NCBI GenBank assembly: GCA_964395095.1
Contig: CAYMZZ010000016.1
Location: 39,226 to 103,225 of the forward strand
Length of the DNA: 64,000 bases
Source: CAYMZZ01 sp964395095
Lineage (GTDB): Bacteria; Bacteroidota; Bacteroidia; Chitinophagales; Chitinophagaceae
Direction: 5' to 3'
The translations under genes were made by a program, and so were the position numbers. Each line of letters opens with the position of its first letter. Within the stretch, counting starts at the first letter, position 1. Positions 17,750-24,285 of the stretch are shown here, in pieces. Under the pieces are notes generated by a model, which was given only the letters and a program-made list of their open reading frames with translations, made no database searches and had not been told where the DNA came from.

Positions 17750-19126
17750 ATGAATACAAATCCCCATACATTTTTCCGGAATGCAATGCTCTTGGCCAGC
17801 CTGGTATTCCTGGTGGCCTGTAGCAGTTCGCGACAACTACCTTCTTCAGCGGCTTCCTCCGACCCCATGCAGGCGGCCATCCAGGCTATCTTGCAGGAGC
17901 CCTCGCTGCAGCAGGCCCATCTCGGCATCAGCATTTACGATGCGGAGGCGGATAGTTTTTTGCTGCAATACCAGGGTGATAAATATTTTGTTCCCGCCAG
18001 CAACACCAAGATAGTTACCAGCTATGCAGCTATGAAATGGCTGGGCGATAGCACGCTTACATTTCGATATGCCGAGCAGGATACGGCCATCTTCCTGGAG
18101 CCGGGAGCTGATCCCAGTTTCATGCACCGCGATTTTCGTACGCAGCCGGCCATCAACTGGCTATTGAAAGTTCAAAAGCCCTTGTACCTGGTCGGTAAGC
18201 ACTGGCAGACCACGGCCTGGGGATCGGGTTGGTCATGGGGCGATTATGAATCGGCCTATATGGCCGAGCGCAGTCCGCTACCCGTGTATGGCAATACCAT
18301 TCGTTGGGAGCAGGTGATTGCCCTGGATCCCTACGACAACAGTGAAGCAAAGCTGGTATCCTCCGATCCGCCCACGGATTGGCCGGTCAGTTTTTCGCTT
18401 GATAATTCCGATGGAAGTTTTAAGGTAACGCGTGCCCTGGCCGAAAACCATTTTACGATCTATGAAGGCAAGGAAGATAATCCCAGCCGCGAGTTGCCCT
18501 TTGTAACCCATGGGATGGAATCGGCCCGGCAACTTTTGTCCGACAGCCTGCAAAAGCCTGTAGGTTATCGGGAAGGGTATTTGCCTAAATCGCTGGTATG
18601 GAAACCGCTTTATTCGCAGCCGCTCGATTCGGTATTGAAACCCCTGATGCACCGGAGTGATAATTTTATGGCGGAGCAGATGTTGCTCATGTTGTCGTAT
18701 AAGGCAACGGGGATGTTGAACGAACGCCTGGCTACAGACACCCTGCTCAAGACCCTACTGGCCGATCTTACCGACGCACCGCGTTGGGCTGATGGATCGG
18801 GGCTGAGCCGGTATAATCTTTTTACGCCGCGCAGCCTGGTGCAGATATTGAAAAAATTGCGAAATGAGATAGGGATGGAAAGGGTGAAGGAGATATTCCC
18901 ATCCGGCGGCGAGGGCACATTGCGGGGATATTATGTATCGGAACAGCCGTACCTCTATGCGAAAACCGGAACGCTTTCCGGAGTGGTTGCGCTGAGTGGT
19001 TATATGAGCAGTGCATCAGGCAGGCCGTTGATCTTTTCTGTGCTGGTGAATAATCACCGAGCATCAGCCAGCGAAATACGGCGGGCGGTAGAGCGGTTTT
19101 TGGTGGAGGTGAGGGGGAAGTATTGA
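17750..19126 (+). CDS. dacB: D-alanyl-D-alanine carboxypeptidase/endopeptidase (PBP4, S13 family)
   Basis: Peptidoglycan hydrolase that trims D-Ala or cuts D-Ala-mDAP cross-links. Residues 1-25 form a lipoprotein signal with lipobox LVACSS, so the enzyme is probably membrane-anchored in the periplasm. The catalytic SxxK is in PASNTKIVTSY, the SxN in HRSDNFMAEQ and the KTG in YAKTGTLSG. About 458 residues fits S13 enzymes with their inserted domains. The ATG at 17750 is favoured over a TTG at 17741 that overlaps the preceding stop codon. Confidence 0.93.
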   Translation: MNTNPHTFFRNAMLLASLVFLVACSSSRQLPSSAASSDPMQAAIQAILQEPSLQQAHLGISIYDAEADSFLLQYQGDKYFVPASNTKIVTSYAAMKWLGDSTLTFRYAEQDTAIFLEPGADPSFMHRDFRTQPAINWLLKVQKPLYLVGKHWQTTAWGSGWSWGDYESAYMAERSPLPVYGNTIRWEQVIALDPYDNSEAKLVSSDPPTDWPVSFSLDNSDGSFKVTRALAENHFTIYEGKEDNPSRELPFVTHGMESARQLLSDSLQKPVGYREGYLPKSLVWKPLYSQPLDSVLKPLMHRSDNFMAEQMLLMLSYKATGMLNERLATDTLLKTLLADLTDAPRWADGSGLSRYNLFTPRSLVQILKKLRNEIGMERVKEIFPSGGEGTLRGYYVSEQPYLYAKTGTLSGVVALSGYMSSASGRPLIFSVLVNNHRASASEIRRAVERFLVEVRGKY

Positions 19127-19232
19127 AACGGTGTGATATGTGCAAAGTATATTCAATTCTTTGTAGAGCCGCGCGCAGTGTGGCTCCCGGCTGAAAATAA
19201 GTTTGTCAATTTGCACAACTGTAAACCTTTTG

Positions 19233-19889
19233 TTATGTGCTGTAAATATTCAGTTGTCGCTCTACTGGTTTTGAACTCAAGACCTTTCCGGTAATATCTC
19301 CATTGACTGACCTTTCGTATACTCTTTCAAATCCCTTGGTGATGAAAGTCTCATTATCCAGCCATTTCACTATAACCTCATCATTCCTTATTAATTCGAT
19401 TTCTTTCGTTTCCCTCAATGGCAAGTCTAAGGGGTTTGGAAAGTCAAAAATCTTAATAACATATGGGCAAGCCCAATAACACCCTGTAGCGGCTAGGGTT
19501 TTGCCATCTGGCGATAGATGAAATTCTGTCCATATAAATCCATCTTCATTGGGTGAATAACTTGCTATTTTACGCTCATGTAAGTCTATCACGGTCTGAC
19601 CTCCAAAAACATCCTCTGCGCATATTAGAAACTCATTGTTCGCCTTTATCAACCACGCATAGAAAAACTGGCTATGGTTTACAAGAAAGTCGAATAGTTT
19701 CTCATTCGTGCTTTGCTGGTAAATTTCAACTTTAGTCAAAGCCCAATGGCTGTCTTTCGAGCAATAATTGGTTGCTTGTAGCCGGTAGCTTTTTGAAGGT
19801 GACAATGACAACTCAATGTCTGCCTTCGAAAAATTGTTTTCGTTAAAGTTCTTTCTAATTTCTGCCCTAACTTTTTCTATATAGTTCAT
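19233..19889 (-). CDS. Hypothetical protein, WD40/beta-propeller-like segment
   Basis: 218 residues, no signal peptide. Motifs such as LSPSKSYRLQA, GFIWTEFHLSPDGKTLAATG and VIKIFDF resemble blades of WD40-like propellers, where FSPDGKTLA is typical. Too short for a full propeller. AT-rich compared with the preceding core genes. Its stop codon lies in AGCACATAAC, which resembles the outer arm of the cassette sites near the end of the window. Function unknown. Confidence 0.6.
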   Translation of the reverse strand: MNYIEKVRAEIRKNFNENNFSKADIELSLSPSKSYRLQATNYCSKDSHWALTKVEIYQQSTNEKLFDFLVNHSQFFYAWLIKANNEFLICAEDVFGGQTVIDLHERKIASYSPNEDGFIWTEFHLSPDGKTLAATGCYWACPYVIKIFDFPNPLDLPLRETKEIELIRNDEVIVKWLDNETFITKGFERVYERSVNGDITGKVLSSKPVERQLNIYST

Positions 19890-19980
19890 TGTTTCTTATT
19901 ATTGGTCCAAAGCAAGCAGGGTATTGTACCGGTTTGGCATTAGCTACATTTCTTCAAGAAGTTATAGTTGATTGAATGAA

Positions 19981-20391
19981 CTATTTTTGATCTTCAAACC
20001 ATTTTACAATCGAAGGCATATTTCTTTCAAAGCCTCCGGGGATAAAGAAATTCAGGAGTCCGCATTTTTCATTTGTCCTGTTTGCAAAATCGTGTATCGT
20101 CTTTGCAGGAATTCTCAAGAATGCCCCTTTCTCAACATCCACCCAACTTTCGCCTACGAGTATGGACGCAACTCCTTCAATACCATAAAATATTTCGTCA
20201 TTGTCTTCATGCTGGTGTGCACCAGGTCCAACTGAATTTGGTTCAAGCCACCACTCTGAAATGCTGTATTTGTTTGCCGTTTCATTTTCGTCTGCCTTGA
20301 AAACAGCCTTCATCGTACCGCAGTTGTAGACTCTTCCTTCCCCAGGTTGAAGAAAAAGAGCATCCTTTTCCTGATGTTTATGTTCCATCAT
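19981..20391 (-). CDS. Cupin-domain protein
   Basis: 136 residues forming a single conserved beta-barrel. The first cupin motif is PGAHQHEDNDEIFYGIEG, with the metal-binding His residues and Glu. The second is RIPAKTIHDFANR, with the last His. Small cupins of this sort act as isomerases, dioxygenases or sugar-binding regulators; the substrate is not evident. It is 91 bases upstream of the propeller-like gene on the same strand and may be co-transcribed with it. Confidence 0.82.
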   Translation of the reverse strand: MMEHKHQEKDALFLQPGEGRVYNCGTMKAVFKADENETANKYSISEWWLEPNSVGPGAHQHEDNDEIFYGIEGVASILVGESWVDVEKGAFLRIPAKTIHDFANRTNEKCGLLNFFIPGGFERNMPSIVKWFEDQK

Positions 20392-20463
20392 TCAATATTA
20401 CTGCTTTCATTTTTGAGTTGCATTGCAATTACCGCAAATAGGGTTGTTTCCGGTTGCATATTC

Positions 20464-20959
20464 CGGTCGGGAGGGTGGTCCGAGCGGGGGTAAGTATGTT
20501 GAAAGTGTGGAAGTTTTGTACCTCGGTCGGAAGGCGGTCCGACCGGGGTGAGCGTGTTGATAGTGTGGAAGTTTTGTGACTCGGTCGGAAGGGCGGTCCG
20601 ACCGGGGGTAAGTATGTTGATAGTGTGGAAGTTCTGTGACTCGGTCGGAAGGCGGTGCGACCGGGGGTAAGTATACTGATAGTGTGGAAGTTTTGTGACT
20701 CGGTCGGAAGGCGGTCCGACCGGGGGTAAGTATGTTGATAGTGTGGAAGTTTTGTAACTCGGTCGGAAGGGTGGTCCGACCGTGGGTAAGTATGTTGATA
20801 GTGTGGAAGTTCTGTGACTCGGTCGGAAGGCGGTCTGACCGGGGTGAGGGTGTTGATAGTGTGGAAGTTTTGTGACTCGGTCGGAAGGCGGTCCGACCGG
20901 GGGTGAGCGTGTTGATGGTGTGGTAGTTCTCTACCTCGGTCGGAAGGGTGGTCCGACCG
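20464..20959. repeat. Nine-copy tandem hairpin array (period 58-60 bases)
   Basis: Nine units start at 20464, 20524, 20582, 20642, 20701, 20760, 20820, 20878 and 20937. Each unit opens with an inverted repeat CGGTCGGA-(6-7)-TCCGACCG, giving an eight-base-pair GC-rich stem, followed by a conserved spacer with AAGTATGTTGATAGTGTGG and AAGTTTTGTGAC. Spacers are nearly identical between units, so this is not a CRISPR array. Periods of 58, 59 and 60 shift the reading frame, so the long open frame across it is not a coding signal. Single-base changes in some stems weaken pairing. Confidence 0.92.
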
Positions 20960-21145
20960 GGGGGTGGGTTCCAAAGCTGTTGCTATACACAGTAGCCGAG
21001 CTATCGAAGTGGTTCAAGAACGTAATAGTTCTTCACCAAGCATTTTCCTATTAAGGGTTAATAATAGATGCGGTGAGAATTAAATGAGCTGTACAATAGA
21101 CTTACTTTGCGGTATTAATTTCATTGATATTTCAATTTTTTTTCT

Positions 21146-21460
21146 ATGCTTTCTGATCTAACGGTTAAACAGCTAGCGCTTGCTGATTTTATGAGTAGTT
21201 TGTCTGAAAAGTGCTACTGTGCCGGCTGGATGCAAGATATTGAATTTGTTTTGTGGGACGCTGTTTTGAATGGCGAAAGGAAATATGGTCATGACCTAAT
21301 TTCTCAAAATGATATAGAGGAATTGAAGAAGCTTTCGAAAAATGCAAACTGCTGGATATATTTTGATGATTCAAATGAAGAATCACCTATTGACATGCTG
21401 TCTTGGGAAAAGCTGTTTGACCAGACTATAAGCGAAAATCCTAAGATTCTCAAACGTTGA
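21146..21460 (+). CDS. Small hypothetical protein
   Basis: 104 residues, acidic, with no signal peptide or membrane segment. It has aromatic and Cys residues near KCYCAGWMQDIEFVLW and a helical C-terminal half. No family recognised. Together with the next two genes it forms a run of three small AT-rich genes between the hairpin array and mutL. Small acidic unknowns in such islands are sometimes immunity proteins, but nothing in the sequence shows this. Confidence 0.5.
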   Translation: MLSDLTVKQLALADFMSSLSEKCYCAGWMQDIEFVLWDAVLNGERKYGHDLISQNDIEELKKLSKNANCWIYFDDSNEESPIDMLSWEKLFDQTISENPKILKR

Positions 21461-21571
21461 CACAAAGCCATGCAGCCGATCATCAAATCTTCAACCGATC
21501 TTAGCTTGTACCTATATTTGGGATACCCAACGCCAATAGAAAATTGTCCTTTGGGCCTACAATAGTATCTC

Positions 21572-21889
21572 ATGAAATATAACCTTGAATACCTAAACTT
21601 ACACTACGGGTTGTCGCGAATATTCTTAATTGACGCTGAACCGTCAATATTAGACATTAGTTATCATAGGAAAGAATCCATTCTTGACATTCAAGTTATT
21701 ATGTTGGAGGGTCATAAACTTACTGATATCTATTTTCAAAAATTGGAAATTGCTTTCCCCAAGCTCGTTCCGAACATTCATGTAATTTACCTTACCAAAA
21801 AAGAATTCAATGAAAATAAGGGTGATTGGAGGCCAACAAAATACAGTTGGTTAAAGCATGTTTTATTCGCCAAAGCAGAAATTATATGA
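21572..21889 (+). CDS. Small hypothetical protein
   Basis: 105 residues, predicted alpha/beta, with motifs LSRIFLIDAEPSILDIS and PNIHVIYLTKKEF. No known domain. Its TGA overlaps the ATG of the next gene in an ATGA arrangement, so the two are probably translationally coupled and their products may work together. Confidence 0.5.
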   Translation: MKYNLEYLNLHYGLSRIFLIDAEPSILDISYHRKESILDIQVIMLEGHKLTDIYFQKLEIAFPKLVPNIHVIYLTKKEFNENKGDWRPTKYSWLKHVLFAKAEII

Positions 21890-22173
21890 ACTACATAGCA
21901 GACGCTATAAAATATCATACCTGCAATATCTGCAGTTCGATGCTCCGGAATATTAATGACAATTTTAAGAGTGTCTCATTTCGAGTTGAATCAAAGGGAT
22001 ATATTTCATTACGGATCGTTCTATTAAATAGGACTGAAACAGAAGAGGATTACATAGAAGACTTGGTAGGTGAATTATCTGCTTTTGAGGAATCTGAAAA
22101 AATTAAAGAGGTGCAGATAATGGTCGGGAGTGACCACTTGCCATTGGAAAATCTTGTGTATAGCATAAAATAA
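21886..22173 (+). CDS. Small hypothetical protein, coupled to the preceding gene
   Basis: 95 residues starting at the ATG inside the preceding gene's ATGA overlap; a longer in-frame extension from 21826 would overlap that gene by 64 bases. It has a CNICSSM motif near the N-terminus and an acidic helical C-terminal half. No family recognised. Confidence 0.5.
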   Translation: MNYIADAIKYHTCNICSSMLRNINDNFKSVSFRVESKGYISLRIVLLNRTETEEDYIEDLVGELSAFEESEKIKEVQIMVGSDHLPLENLVYSIK

Positions 22174-22289
22174 AGATGAATACGAATTCGGGCGCTATTA
22201 GAGAATGCTTCCACAAACGTAATTACTGGTCATATTCGATAATGGGCTATCTCATGTGTGCCTTGAATTAAATCAAGTTTTCAGCTACT

Positions 22290-24128
22290 CTACCTCCTAA
22301 ACATCCCCTCCAACTCATCCTGCCTAAACTCGAGAAAAGTGGGCCGCCCATCGGGTGTACTCTGCGGCTGCTGGCATTGAAATAAATCCTGCACCAGGTT
22401 CTTCATCTCGCGCTCCGTGAGCCGGGTGCCTGTTTTGATGGATTGCTGCCTCGCGAGGGAGCGAATCAGCTTCTCCCGGGGTGAAAATTTCAGCTCATGA
22501 CTGAAATGCTTGTATTGCTCCAACAGAAAATCGAAAAGATGCTTCTCGTTGTCGTGCTCAATATCGGCCGGTGTGCCCTGAATGATAAAACTGTTTTGGC
22601 CAAATGGCTCTACCAGATAACCCAACAGCTTCAGCTCGGGCAATAGCTCCTGCAGCAGCAGAGCATCCGATGTGGTCATTTCCAGGGTAATAGGAAAAAG
22701 GCTGGGCTGGCTGGCAATAGGCTTGCCTTCCGCCGCCGCTACAAAACGCTCATACAATACCCGCTCATGCGCCTGTTGCTGATGAATCAACAAAAATCCC
22801 TGGCGGGTTTCGGTAACGATATACGACAACAATAATTGCTGCACTTCCCGGTCTGCTTCATCGGCCTGTAGCGACTGACCCAGGGGCAATTGATCTCCAT
22901 CGGCACTTCCTTTATTCACTACACCACCTTGCTGGGGGAAGGGCTGACCATACAAATTATTCCAGTCGGGAAAATGCTGCCGCCCCGGCTCAATCAAATG
23001 TGCCTGGTGTTTTTGGGTGAATCCACGAAACAGCGAGGAAGAGCTGGCGGCCATTTGCCGCTCCTGCGTAAAGGGTTGCTGTATGGCGGAGAGCTGTTGT
23101 ATACCCGCATCCAGGTCAAAGTCGAGCGTGGGTGTTACGCTAAACTGTGCCAGCGCATGCTTGATGGCTGCATGCACAAATGCATACACGATCTTTTCAT
23201 CTTCAAACTTTATCTCCTGCTTGGTCGGGTGCACATTCACATCCACCTGAGCCGGATCCAGATCGATAAACAACACAAACAGGGGAAAACTATCGCCGGG
23301 GATCAGCTCCTGGTAGGCATTCATCACTGCATGTTGCAGGTAGGGGCTGCGGATGAAACGGCTGTTGACAAAAAAATACTGTTCGCCCCTTGTCTTCTTG
23401 GCAGTTTCAGGCTTACCCACAAAACCCTGTATATCGAGATAATCTGTTTGTTCTTTTACAGCTACCAGTCGCGCATTGTAGGAATTGCCGAGCAATTGCA
23501 CAATGCGTTGTTTCAGACTACCCGCTTCCAGGTGAAAGAGCTGGTCGCCATTGGCGATAAGGCTGAAGCGTACCTGTGGAAAGGCCAGGGCCACGCGGGT
23601 AAACTCTTCCACGATATGCCGCATTTCCGAAGCATTCGATTTCAGAAAATTTCTTCGGGCCGGCACATTGAAGAAAAGATTCTTCATGGCGATGCTGGTA
23701 CCGGTGGGGCAGGCGATGGGTTCCTGTAATTTTACTTTGCTGTTTTCTACTTCTATATAAGTTCCCAATTCCTCTTCGGCACGACGTGTTTTCAGTTCCA
23801 CCTGTGCTACCGCCGCAATGGAAGCGAGCGCTTCTCCACGGAAACCCATGGTACGTATTTGAAAGAGATCATCTATCTGGCGGATTTTGGAAGTAGCATG
23901 CCTTTCAAAGCTGAGCCTTGCATCGGTTTCGCTCATGCCCGACCCATTATCAATCACCTGCACCAGGCTCTTGCCTGCGTCCTGAATGATCAATTGTATA
24001 TCACTGGCGCCGGCATCCACCGCATTTTCCAGCAATTCCTTTACTGCACTGGCCGGTCGCTGTATCACTTCTCCCGCCGCGATCTGGTTGGCGATATTAT
24101 CCGGCAATAAATAGATTTTGTCTCCCAC
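22290..24128 (-). CDS. mutL: DNA mismatch repair protein MutL
   Basis: 612 residues. The N-terminal GHKL ATPase has LLPDNIANQIAAGEVIQRP (motif I), DNGSGM (II) and GFRGEALASI (III), followed by the FVNSRFI and DVNVHPTKQEI transducer motifs. In the C-terminal domain the endonuclease motif DQHAxxE reads HQQQAHERVLYE, and the cysteine of the CPHGRP motif is also absent (STPDGRPT), so the nicking site looks degenerate. The GTG at 24128 gives the usual family N-terminus, and a TATTTTTG promoter box lies 20 bases upstream. A start at 24191 is possible but would span that box. Confidence 0.95.
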   Translation of the reverse strand: MGDKIYLLPDNIANQIAAGEVIQRPASAVKELLENAVDAGASDIQLIIQDAGKSLVQVIDNGSGMSETDARLSFERHATSKIRQIDDLFQIRTMGFRGEALASIAAVAQVELKTRRAEEELGTYIEVENSKVKLQEPIACPTGTSIAMKNLFFNVPARRNFLKSNASEMRHIVEEFTRVALAFPQVRFSLIANGDQLFHLEAGSLKQRIVQLLGNSYNARLVAVKEQTDYLDIQGFVGKPETAKKTRGEQYFFVNSRFIRSPYLQHAVMNAYQELIPGDSFPLFVLFIDLDPAQVDVNVHPTKQEIKFEDEKIVYAFVHAAIKHALAQFSVTPTLDFDLDAGIQQLSAIQQPFTQERQMAASSSSLFRGFTQKHQAHLIEPGRQHFPDWNNLYGQPFPQQGGVVNKGSADGDQLPLGQSLQADEADREVQQLLLSYIVTETRQGFLLIHQQQAHERVLYERFVAAAEGKPIASQPSLFPITLEMTTSDALLLQELLPELKLLGYLVEPFGQNSFIIQGTPADIEHDNEKHLFDFLLEQYKHFSHELKFSPREKLIRSLARQQSIKTGTRLTEREMKNLVQDLFQCQQPQSTPDGRPTFLEFRQDELEGMFRR

Positions 24129-24148
24129 TACTGAAATTTCTCCGGCAT

Positions 24149-24156
24149 CAAAAATA
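24149..24156 (-). promoter_or_regulatory. -7 promoter element of mutL
   Basis: TATTTTTG on the minus strand, 20 bases upstream of the GTG at 24128. It supports that start over the longer reading frame. Confidence 0.45.
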
Positions 24157-24285
24157 ACAAATTGATTTTTAAGGAACTCTTGCCGGTTCATCGCGACAAA
24201 TGATTTAATTTTAGCCCCGCACCAGTCCGGCACACCAGCCATGCGATAAACCGGGCAAACACCCCGCTAGCCTTCTGACCTTCAA

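Noticed and set aside
20464..20959. CRISPR array
   Set aside because: Both the palindromic part and the intervening part are conserved between units. There are no unique spacers, and no cas genes are nearby.
20429..20974. A 181-residue minus-strand open frame with repeated HTYPRSDRLP-like segments
   Set aside because: It is the translation of the tandem hairpin array. Unit lengths of 58-60 bases shift the frame from unit to unit while the DNA repeat stays constant, so selection acts on DNA or RNA, not on a protein.
22890..23729. A 279-residue plus-strand open frame
   Set aside because: Antisense to mutL, with no domain. High GC at third codon positions explains long shadow frames in this genome.
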